A stretch of 64,000 nt of DNA from BQJU01 sp964015035 (GTDB taxonomy: Bacteria > Bacteroidota > Bacteroidia > Chitinophagales > Saprospiraceae). Below are positions 51,078-59,207 of the stretch, one piece after another. The notes under the pieces were generated by a model that was given only the letters and a program-made list of their open reading frames with translations, was not told where the DNA came from and ran no database searches. Made by a program: the position numbers and the translations under genes. Location: assembly GCA_964015035.1 (NCBI GenBank), contig CAXHCA010000003.1:48953-112952 (forward strand). Direction: 5' to 3'. How positions within the stretch are numbered: the first letter of the stretch is position 1; each line of letters starts with the position of its first letter.

Positions 51078-52634
51078 CTAATTTTCAGTATGCTCATCTT
51101 TGTGAAGTAGCTCAAACTCTACCCTGCGGTTTTGCTGACGCCCCTCTTCGGTTTCATTACTGGCAATGGGGAAGTCCACGCCATACCCGATATAGCGCAT
51201 TCTCTCCGATCGAATGCCTTGACTAACCAGATAATCATAACAGGCCTTTGCTCTTCTGCGGGAGGTAGCCATATTTTGGGTGGCTGATCCTCCACTATCA
51301 CTAAACCCCTTAATATTGAGTCGGTAATTGGGGTTTTCCAACAGGAAGTCTGCAATTTTATCCAATAAGATATAACGCTCGATATCAACACTATTGCGGT
51401 TAAAAAACAGTAGTTGGCGGGACAAAGACTTGGCTTCTTCCCGTGGATTGATGACTAAGGGGCAACCATTTTCTTCATATACGCCAAAGTCAAACGGACA
51501 CGCATCTTTGGCATCTTCAATACCATCTCCGTCGGAATCAGGGCATCCGCCAAAAATAGGTACGCCGTATACATTAGGACAACGATCATCTTCGTCCAAT
51601 AAGCCATCACCATCAGTGTCGATAGCTGGGCAGCCTTCGCGTTCTCTTGGGCCGGCAAGCTGCGGACACAGGTCCACATAATCTTCGACGCCATCCCCAT
51701 CCGAATCAAGATAAGGGCAACCATTCCGCTCTAAAGGGCCAAAGTCATAGGGACAGTGATCATCCTGATTGGAAATACCATCACCATCGTCATCGGGGCA
51801 CCCCAGGAGGTGCGGCGGGCCAATCTCAAACGGACAATAATCTACATGGTCGGCCATCCCATCACCATCGGTATCCGGACAGCCATAGGTCCGCTCTAAA
51901 CCGGGAAGATTTGGGCATTCGTCATGTTTATCTGCAATGCCATCACCATCAGCATCTTTGGGGAGTAATTGGTATACGCCGTTTAATGCAAGATATCCGT
52001 ACCAGTCATTCCGTTTGGGATTGGCGGCTTCACTGATGCCATCCAAATAATCGGTAAAGGCGGTGCGTAATCCTAGGTCAAGGCCAATACTCCAGGACTT
52101 ATCAATTTTCCAGGTTACGCCTACGTTAATGGGAAGTGCCAAACGAACTTTGGCATAATCTGCATTTTCGTCCAATGCAATACGCGGCAGCAAGCTCTCG
52201 TTTTTCACCAAATCAAAAAAAGGCTCGGGATTGATAAAAACTAAAGCCAACCCGCTACTCAGATAAGGAGAAATAGCCGGAGACCGACGGCCGAGAAAAT
52301 GCCATTCTACCAACGAGGAAATTTCCGTTAACTGAGTACTAAAGCGAAAAGCTCTCTGTCTGCGGGTATCAATATTGCGTCGATTAAGATCATTGCCAGA
52401 TAAGCGGCCGGAAAGCAGTGAAAGGCGGAGGTTGAAGCGATCGTTGATGGAGCTATGAGCCATCAGACCTACGGTAAGATTCGTAGCCTGCGGGTCAATA
52501 AAATCACCACTGACCAGGTCGCCTCCGTAATTGCAGAAACCGGCCATGATTCCCCCTCCCCAATCTCGCAGCTGAGCGGAAAGGAAAAGCGGAAAAAGCA
52601 CCAGTATCAAACAATAAATCCCCTGTTTTACCAT
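51078..52634 (-). CDS. OmpA-family protein with barrel and thrombospondin type 3 repeats
   Basis: 518 residues. Signal peptide (LILVLFPLFLSAQ); N-terminal beta-barrel (about 20-225) homologous to the neighbouring 237-residue barrel; calcium-binding thrombospondin type 3 repeats (about 230-375; at least six units of the form DxDGDGxxDxxDxCP); C-terminal OmpA peptidoglycan-binding domain (about 400-510; NIKGFSDSGGS … SRRRAKACYDYLVSQGI … NRRVEFEL). It should link the outer membrane to the cell wall. ATG 52634 starts the signal. The two barrel genes, on the same strand, are separated by the nucleosidase-like gene. Confidence 0.9.
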   Translation of the reverse strand: MVKQGIYCLILVLFPLFLSAQLRDWGGGIMAGFCNYGGDLVSGDFIDPQATNLTVGLMAHSSINDRFNLRLSLLSGRLSGNDLNRRNIDTRRQRAFRFSTQLTEISSLVEWHFLGRRSPAISPYLSSGLALVFINPEPFFDLVKNESLLPRIALDENADYAKVRLALPINVGVTWKIDKSWSIGLDLGLRTAFTDYLDGISEAANPKRNDWYGYLALNGVYQLLPKDADGDGIADKHDECPNLPGLERTYGCPDTDGDGMADHVDYCPFEIGPPHLLGCPDDDGDGISNQDDHCPYDFGPLERNGCPYLDSDGDGVEDYVDLCPQLAGPREREGCPAIDTDGDGLLDEDDRCPNVYGVPIFGGCPDSDGDGIEDAKDACPFDFGVYEENGCPLVINPREEAKSLSRQLLFFNRNSVDIERYILLDKIADFLLENPNYRLNIKGFSDSGGSATQNMATSRRRAKACYDYLVSQGIRSERMRYIGYGVDFPIASNETEEGRQQNRRVEFELLHKDEHTEN

Positions 52635-52911
52635 GTCATTTCGATGCACCGACTTCTAAAGTCAGAGCAATTGTGTCTCCTCAAAAATCGAAAAATACCT
52701 GCTCAAAACGAAATTTCACAGCAACTGATCAGCGTTATTCAATAACAACACCCCCAGATGAGGTTGAAATTCACACCATGCTTTGGGTCAGGTACAAAGT
52801 ACAAATCAGGGTAAGATTACGGATAATTCCTCAATAATGGCTATAGAAATCGAAACAATAACAATCGCTTTTGTTCAATTAAACCCCACTACAATTGGGG
52901 GAATGCTGCGC

Positions 52912-53232
52912 TTATTTGTTCTTTAGTTCCTCAATTTCCCGATCGCGATTGCGGATCATGGCCTTGAGTTTTTCATTTTCAGATTTCAAGTCCTGCACTT
53001 GTTGCCGAAGGTCTTGAATCGTTTCATTGTCAGAGGAAGTTGACTGGTCTTGATCTGCCTGGATGGTGGTTGTTTCCTGGTCTGATTTTTTATCGAGGCC
53101 CAGTAGCTCTTTGATATTTTGCACACCATCTTCGCCATTGTAGTAGGAAGCACCAATATAGGCCGCCGGTACCAAAAATAGCATTACAATAAAAAAGCGA
53201 GCAAATCCGGTCATTTTCATTCTAGTAGCCAT
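52912..53232 (-). CDS. Small single-TM coiled-coil protein
   Basis: 106 residues: one N-terminal TM helix (ARFFIVMLFLVPAAYIGASY), an acidic linker with Gln/Asp/Thr, and a C-terminal heptad-repeat coiled coil (IQDLRQQVQDLKSENEKLKA, then MIRNRDREIEELKNK). Start at 53232 (MATRMKM) was chosen. It resembles small Bacteroidota membrane-coiled-coil proteins of unknown role; no operon partner. Confidence 0.7.
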   Translation of the reverse strand: MATRMKMTGFARFFIVMLFLVPAAYIGASYYNGEDGVQNIKELLGLDKKSDQETTTIQADQDQSTSSDNETIQDLRQQVQDLKSENEKLKAMIRNRDREIEELKNK

Positions 53233-53330
53233 TGTTATTTGATTTTGATTTCCCCACAAAGATAAGCCTGACGAGATACAAATCGAAGGTTTATTCTACT
53301 TAAAGCCAATTTTTATGGACCAAATAAGAA

Positions 53331-54194
53331 CTAGAACCTTAAGATCAATGCCATGCCTTTAAATTCCTCTTCATACAACATTGACACACTCATTTTGCCT
53401 TTTAGTTGGCGATGGAGCCAGGGTACAAATATTCCGGTTGCTGCACCTACCAGGCCACCGACGAGCGAATCAGTAGGAAAATGCCGTAGAGCCCTCACCC
53501 GATTCACCCCCACCCAAGCCGTGGGAATGGCGGCTAATCCATAAATGAGCCAACGCTTACCCCTTAATTCCGGGTGATGGTCCAGGTAAACCTGAGCAGT
53601 CAGGAAGGTCCCCGCAGCAGCTACTGAGGTATGACCGCTGTAAAAGGAATTGCGTAACGCCCCAAAATTACGCTCTTCCAGAGGCGCATTGGCATAATAA
53701 ACGATCGGGCGGTAGCGGTCAATGAGCAGTGGACCGAAAGGGCCCCAACTTTGCAAATTACCGGCTATCGCCTGCGCTTCCAAATGCATAATGGTAAAAT
53801 CGACCCAGTTTCGGCGACTCTTCCGGTCGAGGAAAAGTAAAAGAGGAGACGCTGCACCGAAGATCAGCCCCACATCGGAGAATTTGCCAGCCTTCTTGCG
53901 GGTCGAAAGGTTTTGTCTTAAAGCAATTCGATCAAAAAAATTGACGTTTTTCATTTCCAGTTCCGCCAATGTCTCATTAGAAATACCTGGTTTCTTCTGG
54001 TTGTTGCTCACTCCCAATGGCTGTAAGAGTAAGCCTCCGACTGCCAGCGGTAAGCTGATCAAGGGGTTGACCTGATAAGGGTCGGGAAAACTATCGCGCA
54101 GGTTGGTTTGTGCCCAAATGGAGGTTCCAACGAAACAATAAATAAAGAAGCAGGCAAACAAACGGGTTATCACAATTGTCTTTTTGGTATACAT
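53331..54194 (-). CDS. PAP2-family membrane phosphatase
   Basis: 287 residues with signal peptide (LFACFFIYCFVGTSIWAQ). PAP2 motifs: DRYRPIVYY (motif C1), NSFYSGHTSVAAA (C2, catalytic His) and RVRALRHFPTDSLVGG (C3, His nucleophile plus Asp). Several TM helices follow the PAP2 pattern. It would dephosphorylate lipid phosphates such as undecaprenyl pyrophosphate or phosphatidate at the membrane; the exact substrate is not predictable. Confidence 0.88.
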   Translation of the reverse strand: MYTKKTIVITRLFACFFIYCFVGTSIWAQTNLRDSFPDPYQVNPLISLPLAVGGLLLQPLGVSNNQKKPGISNETLAELEMKNVNFFDRIALRQNLSTRKKAGKFSDVGLIFGAASPLLLFLDRKSRRNWVDFTIMHLEAQAIAGNLQSWGPFGPLLIDRYRPIVYYANAPLEERNFGALRNSFYSGHTSVAAAGTFLTAQVYLDHHPELRGKRWLIYGLAAIPTAWVGVNRVRALRHFPTDSLVGGLVGAATGIFVPWLHRQLKGKMSVSMLYEEEFKGMALILRF

Positions 54195-54351
54195 ATTAAG
54201 TTTCCACCATCGACATAATCAACTATTTTGAACGATAAATGTTTTTGGTGGTTTTATTTTATCCAAAAAATGAATAGTTTTCTAACTTCGATGGACTTTA
54301 TGAGTTAGTTTTCAGGGAAACTCCTTTGGGTTTTAGGAGCAAATCATTTGT

Positions 54352-55506
54352 ATGAATATCATTACGGAAGCAAGAGACTATATTAAAGAGCTTTTAAGCG
54401 AAAAACTAGATCAAAATTATAGATACCACGACCTCAATCACAGCCTTGCTGTTACAGAGGCCAGTCAGGAAATTGGGAAAGCCCTGGATTTCGATGAGAC
54501 ACAGCTGGAAATCCTCGCATTGGCGGCGCTATTTCACGATACGGGCTTTGTAGAAACCTACGAGGGCCATGAAGAAATTAGCCAAAGATTTGCCAAAGAT
54601 TTTCTGGAAAAGAACAACTACCCAGCAGAAAAAACGAAGCACGTCATCCATTTAATTGGCATGACCAAGAAAGACCAATCTCCTGAAACGGTGATGGACA
54701 AAGCCATGAAGGATGCTGATCTGAGTAACCTGGGTCGGGAGAATTATTTTGCACACCTTGCAGATTTGCGGTTTGAATGGCAACATTTCCTGGGCCAAGA
54801 ACACAGTGATGCAGAATGGTTTAAACTCAATCACAAATTTGTAAAGGAGCACAACTACTTTACGGAAGCAGCAGCGTTTTTGTACGGCAAGCAGAGCAAA
54901 GCCAATCAAAAGCAGCTCAAAAAAATGGCCAAAAAGGAAAAGAAAGCCAAATCCAAAAGCCTAGAAAGTTCCATTGCCAACAGCAAGAGCGCCCAAATGA
55001 TGTTCAAAACGGCCCTGAGAAACCACCTTGACCTAAGTAATCTGGCGGATAACAAAGCCAATATCATGCTCAGTGTCAATGCATTGATCATTACCATTGC
55101 CATGCCAATGGCGGCTTCCTATGTCAGGGCAATGCCCTACTTATTGATTCCTACCATTAGTTTGCTGCTGGCCTGTCTGGGATCGATGATTTTTGCCACA
55201 CTGGCTACCCGGCCAATCAAGATGACGGGATATACCGAAGAAGAAAAAATCAAATCCAGAGAATCCAATTTATTCTTCTTCGGTAATTTTTATAAAATGG
55301 ACTACCCAACCTATCAAAAAGGCATGGAGATCATTATTGATGATGAAAAAAACTTGGAGAGTTCCATCATGCGAGATTTATTTTTCCTGGGACTCTCCTT
55401 GGGAAAAAAATACAATCAACTACGGATTTGCTACAATATCTTCATGATCGGAATTATCGTAACCGTACTGATTTTTGGTATTACTTATACCACTTTCCAT
55501 CATTAA
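54352..55506 (+). CDS. HD phosphohydrolase fused to Pycsar TM effector domain
   Basis: 384 residues. N-terminal HD domain (about 20-165) with the metal motif intact: H26/H30 (YHDLNH), H62-D63 (LFHDTG) and D121 or D123 (MKDADLSN). After a Lys-rich linker (185-205) comes a PycTM domain (PF18967, formerly DUF5706): helical LRNHLDLSNLADNKANI (222-238), TM helices at about 239-256 and 262-285, a cytosolic loop, and TM at 360-380. In Pycsar phage defence, PycTM disrupts the membrane when a pyrimidine cyclase makes cCMP or cUMP. Here no cyclase gene adjoins it (the class III cyclase lies 27 kb away). Its stop codon directly abuts the prohibitin stop. Confidence 0.87.
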   Translation: MNIITEARDYIKELLSEKLDQNYRYHDLNHSLAVTEASQEIGKALDFDETQLEILALAALFHDTGFVETYEGHEEISQRFAKDFLEKNNYPAEKTKHVIHLIGMTKKDQSPETVMDKAMKDADLSNLGRENYFAHLADLRFEWQHFLGQEHSDAEWFKLNHKFVKEHNYFTEAAAFLYGKQSKANQKQLKKMAKKEKKAKSKSLESSIANSKSAQMMFKTALRNHLDLSNLADNKANIMLSVNALIITIAMPMAASYVRAMPYLLIPTISLLLACLGSMIFATLATRPIKMTGYTEEEKIKSRESNLFFFGNFYKMDYPTYQKGMEIIIDDEKNLESSIMRDLFFLGLSLGKKYNQLRICYNIFMIGIIVTVLIFGITYTTFHH

Positions 55507-56349
55507 TTACTGCCCGCCCAAGATCAATGGCAGGCCGGCATCGCCGCTACCGACAATCACTACTTTTGAGTTTGGTGAATTGGCCAAGGTTAAAGTGGCC
55601 TCAATCCCCTTATCTCTAAGGATTTTATCCGTCAATGACGCATTCAATATCTGGTTGGCATCGGCTTTGGCCTGGGCTTCAATCACTTTTCTTTCAGCCT
55701 CTTTGCGTTCCTGTGCGAGGATAAACTCATACTTCAAAGCTGATTGCTCCGCTTCAATCTTTGCTTCGATGGCATCACGTACTTTGTCTGGCAGTTGAAT
55801 ATCGCGGATCAGTACCGCCCGCAACTCCACGTAATTGGCCTTGAGGTTTTCTTCCATATCTTGCTGAATCAACCCCTGTACTTCATCACGGCGCGTAGAA
55901 TAAAGCTCCTCTGGCTGGAAACGACCAATGATCTTCCGCACCGAGGAACGAACTTCCGGGCTCACCAAAGATTTGATATATCCCTGCCCAAATTTATCGT
56001 GCAAATCACCAATTTTCTCATACTCAGGATTCACCCTTACCGTTACTTCTACTTGGATATTCAAACCATTACTTGAAAGAATCATCATCGATTCTTCAAT
56101 CTGCTTTTCCCTAACATCATAAAGGTGCATGGTGTTCCAGGGAGCAATCACATGAAAGCCAGGAGTATAGATGTTTTCTTTATCCAATCCTCCAGAGAAA
56201 GTACGGAAAAGCACGCCCCGAAAACCGGCATCAATGGTCAGGAAAGTAGCATTCGAAAAAATGATAGCTACCAATAAAACGATAAAAACGACAATCCCGG
56301 AGGTGACCAATTTCCCTTGTCGACTGCTCCGATTTCTAGATTCACTCAT
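55507..56349 (-). CDS. Prohibitin-family SPFH/Band 7 protein
   Basis: 280 residues. N-terminal TM anchor (LVTSGIVVFIVLLVAIIFS), then a Band 7 domain (GFRGVLFRTF … NIQVEVTVRVNPEY) and a long helical stretch with Glu-rich heptads (DAIEAKIEAEQSALKYEFIL). It probably forms ring-like oligomers in the inner membrane that scaffold or control FtsH-type proteases. Convergent with the HD-PycTM gene with no intervening base. Confidence 0.9.
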   Translation of the reverse strand: MSESRNRSSRQGKLVTSGIVVFIVLLVAIIFSNATFLTIDAGFRGVLFRTFSGGLDKENIYTPGFHVIAPWNTMHLYDVREKQIEESMMILSSNGLNIQVEVTVRVNPEYEKIGDLHDKFGQGYIKSLVSPEVRSSVRKIIGRFQPEELYSTRRDEVQGLIQQDMEENLKANYVELRAVLIRDIQLPDKVRDAIEAKIEAEQSALKYEFILAQERKEAERKVIEAQAKADANQILNASLTDKILRDKGIEATLTLANSPNSKVVIVGSGDAGLPLILGGQ

Positions 56350-56381
56350 TAGACTTTTTTTTGGTTTACTTAGATTTCTTA

Positions 56382-56431
56382 GTTCTTTGACAAATGCCGT
56401 GATTCAATACCCGTCGGAAATGCAAAAGAAC
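56382..56431. repeat. Degenerate R2 element copy
   Basis: GTTCTTTGACAAATGCCGTG at left matches the R2 terminus at 25.62 kb in 17 of 20 positions or better; the right arm CGGAAATGCAAAAGAAC is more diverged. No target duplication is evident. It lies 32 bp upstream of the prohibitin gene's start. Confidence 0.6.
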
Positions 56432-56618
56432 CAGCTTGTTTTAGAAGGCTTCACTATTGCAACAACTGCCTCGCCCTTTGGTTGGGATTCTTAGATAAAC
56501 TTCCCATTTATCGCGATAAAGCCTGGGTTAACTACACCGCATTGTGCAATTAGCTATAAATATAAGTAGTAATTCCTTTACTTTGCAATTACTTCGTAAG
56601 TACTAAAAATGATACCCA

Positions 56619-56969
56619 ATGAGACATCTCTTATTATTTGCCTTAATTGCAGGGTTGGTCTGGGCCTGTGGTGACGCCGGATCTGAAAAAACGGAAAGCA
56701 CCTCTAGTAGCACCGCCTCCGCTGAGAAACCCGCTGCCGATGCCCCGGACGGTAAGAAAATTTACAAACAATACTGCATTGCTTGTCATGGCCTATACGG
56801 CGACATGGGGGCCAGTGGAGCGTTCAACCTACAGACGTCTACCCTACAAGTGGAAGAACGGGTGGCCGTTATCACCAATGGCCGGAATGCAATGACGCCC
56901 TTCAAGGACTTACTTTCTGAAGAGCAAATCAAGGCGGTCGCTCAGTACACCTTGGAGCTTAAAAAATAA
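56619..56969 (+). CDS. Small cytochrome c lipoprotein
   Basis: 116 residues: lipoprotein signal (LFALIAGLVWAC), a Ser/Thr/Ala-rich linker, and a class I cytochrome c domain with CIACHGLYG and a distal axial Met (NAMTPF). Periplasmic electron carrier, likely to terminal oxidases. It is 8 bp upstream of anmK on the same strand. Confidence 0.88.
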   Translation: MRHLLLFALIAGLVWACGDAGSEKTESTSSSTASAEKPAADAPDGKKIYKQYCIACHGLYGDMGASGAFNLQTSTLQVEERVAVITNGRNAMTPFKDLLSEEQIKAVAQYTLELKK

Positions 56970-56977
56970 AGTTTTCA

Positions 56978-58093
56978 ATGAGCACACCAATTACTTCCAT
57001 CGGACTCATGTCGGGAAGTTCACTGGATGGCTTAGATCTAGCCTGTGGAGTCTTTACCGTAAACGCGGATGCTAAAACCCCACAGGATTGGCTAAAACAA
57101 TGGGAAATTATCGCCACAGCGATGATCCCTTTGCCTGATTCCTGGATCGTCAAACTGCAGGAAGCGCCCAAAATGACCGGTCGTCAACTGGCCAAAATGC
57201 ATGCAGATTTCGGTGCTTTTGCGGGTCGGCATCTTCAGCAGTTCATTCGGGATAATCACTTGGCTCCACATTGCATTGCTTCGCACGGACATACTATTTT
57301 CCACTACCCTGAACAAGGTTTCACGACCCAAATCGGGTGTGGGGCTACAATTGCTGCCGTAACGGGAATTACGACCATCGACAACTTTCGGGCCCAAGAC
57401 ATTGCCCTGGGGGGACAAGGTGCGCCGCTGGCACCTATCGCAGATGAATATTTGTTTGCTGAATTTGAGGGATGTCTTAATCTTGGGGGCATTGCCAATT
57501 TAAGTATCAAAACACCATCGGGCTACGTCGCCTTTGATATCGGGGGTGCCAACCAAATCCTCAATGCGATTGTTCAACCCCTGGGCCTGGCCTATGACGA
57601 GGGGGGGCAACTGGCTCGCAAGGGGCAATTAATCCCTAAACTGCTACAATCGTTGGATGCCCTACCCTACTTTGCACAACCCTTTCCAAAATCGTTGGGC
57701 AATGATTGGGTGAGAGAAGTGCAATGGCCATTATTTGCCGCAGCAAGTGGCCGCCCGGAAGACAAGTTACACACGGCCTGTCGGCAATTAGCCGGTCAAA
57801 TAGCCCAGGCGATTGCTGCCACGATGGAAAATGAAGCCTCGCTGCCCAAAGTGATGGTCACCGGAGGAGGTGCCTTTAACCAGTTTCTCCTGGAGTGCAT
57901 TCAGGAAGCATCTGACCGGTTGAAGCCCATTAAATTGGTGGTACCCAATCCCGAAATCATCAATTTTAAGGAAGCGATGCTGATGGCATTGATGGGTGCA
58001 CTTCGGCTCAGTGGCAGGCCCAACTGCCGGGCCTCTGCAACCGGAGCAAGTCGCGATAGCATTGGCGGAAGCCTACATTTGGTAAGCCATTAA
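56978..58093 (+). CDS. anmK: Anhydro-N-acetylmuramic acid kinase
   Basis: 371-residue sugar kinase of the ASKHA fold: GLMSGSSLDGLDLACG, ASHGHTIFHYP, LNLGGIANLS, FDIGGANQI and VTGGGAFNQFLL. It phosphorylates and hydrolyses 1,6-anhydroMurNAc to MurNAc-6-P in peptidoglycan recycling. MurQ etherase is not seen nearby. Follows a cytochrome gene by 8 bp and precedes the epimerase by 12 bp, so all three may be cotranscribed. Confidence 0.93.
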   Translation: MSTPITSIGLMSGSSLDGLDLACGVFTVNADAKTPQDWLKQWEIIATAMIPLPDSWIVKLQEAPKMTGRQLAKMHADFGAFAGRHLQQFIRDNHLAPHCIASHGHTIFHYPEQGFTTQIGCGATIAAVTGITTIDNFRAQDIALGGQGAPLAPIADEYLFAEFEGCLNLGGIANLSIKTPSGYVAFDIGGANQILNAIVQPLGLAYDEGGQLARKGQLIPKLLQSLDALPYFAQPFPKSLGNDWVREVQWPLFAAASGRPEDKLHTACRQLAGQIAQAIAATMENEASLPKVMVTGGGAFNQFLLECIQEASDRLKPIKLVVPNPEIINFKEAMLMALMGALRLSGRPNCRASATGASRDSIGGSLHLVSH

Positions 58094-58105
58094 CAATCTA
58101 GAATT

Positions 58106-59134
58106 TTGATAAAAGAACAACCCATTTTGGTCACCGGCGGAACCGGTTTTTTAGGCTCCTATCTCTTGCGCTATCTGGTCCGTGATGGGTATACAAATGT
58201 TCGAGCACTGCGCCGACCAGAAAGTTCTTGGGAGATGGTAGCCGACGTCAAAGAGCAAATCGAGTGGATCAATGTAGATATCCTCGATCTGGCTGATCTC
58301 GATGAAGCGATGGAGGGGATAGAGCGGGTTTTCCATTGTGCCGCACAAGTTTCTTTTGATCCAAGAGACCGGGAATCGATGTACCGCACCAACCAGGAAG
58401 GGACCGCAAATATCGTCAACCTTTGCCTGTACCACGGCGTGCAAAAATTGGTACACGTCAGTTCTATTGCTGCCATTGGTCGGGATGAAAAAAATCCCAT
58501 CGTCACCGAAAAGACCAAGTGGCAACGCAGTGAATTCAATACGCATTATGCCATTAGCAAATACCTCGCCGAGCAAGAAGTATGGCGGGGTATGGCCGAA
58601 GGCCTCACTGTTGGAATAGTCAATCCCTCCGTGATCTTGGGCAGTGGCCCTTGGAAAAGTGGCCCGCTCCAGCTCTTTGGGCTCATCTGGAAATCATTTC
58701 CCTTTTATCCTCTGGGGCAGTCTGGCTTTGTTGATGTTCGAGATGTAGCCAAATCCATGATCCGACTGATGGAAAGAGACATTGAAAATGAACGCCTGAT
58801 CATCAACGGGGAAAATCGCAGTTTTCGCGATATCATGGAAACCATCGCCCACGCGCTACAGTGCAAAGCCCCCAGCCGGTATTTACCGGTCTGGCTGCAA
58901 CAGATACTCTGGCGATTGGAATGGCTGCGCAGCCTCCTGACCGGACACCGCCCCCTCATTACCCGAGAGTCAGTCATGCTATCGGGAGGCAACTTCGAAT
59001 TTGACAATCAAAAATCAAAAGCACTCCTGGATATGGTCTATACGCCGATCGATGAGACCATTGCCGCCACCGCTCGCCAGTATATGAAGGCGCAACAAAG
59101 AAATTCCTCCTCCGATTGTTTACCTCTTATCTAA
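58106..59134 (+). CDS. NAD-dependent epimerase/dehydratase (extended SDR)
   Basis: 342 residues. NAD-binding LVTGGTGFLGSYLL, cofactor/active-site YAISKYLAE (YxxxK) and VHVSSIAAIGR with catalytic Ser. It resembles dihydroflavonol-4-reductase-like SDRs; the substrate cannot be predicted. It starts with TTG at 58106: no ATG occurs before the Rossmann loop, and IKEQPILVTGG places the TTG at the expected distance. Confidence 0.87.
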   Translation: MIKEQPILVTGGTGFLGSYLLRYLVRDGYTNVRALRRPESSWEMVADVKEQIEWINVDILDLADLDEAMEGIERVFHCAAQVSFDPRDRESMYRTNQEGTANIVNLCLYHGVQKLVHVSSIAAIGRDEKNPIVTEKTKWQRSEFNTHYAISKYLAEQEVWRGMAEGLTVGIVNPSVILGSGPWKSGPLQLFGLIWKSFPFYPLGQSGFVDVRDVAKSMIRLMERDIENERLIINGENRSFRDIMETIAHALQCKAPSRYLPVWLQQILWRLEWLRSLLTGHRPLITRESVMLSGGNFEFDNQKSKALLDMVYTPIDETIAATARQYMKAQQRNSSSDCLPLI

Positions 59135-59207
59135 GAACGAAAGTAATTTTTGATCTTAAACGTCTTCTAAATTGTTTAGGTAAATAAAAAGAAAAAAATT
59201 CCAAATT

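Noticed and set aside
25900..55506. A Pycsar operon made of the class III cyclase and the PycTM fusion
   Set aside because: The two genes are 27 kb apart and not on a common transcript; Pycsar genes are normally adjacent.
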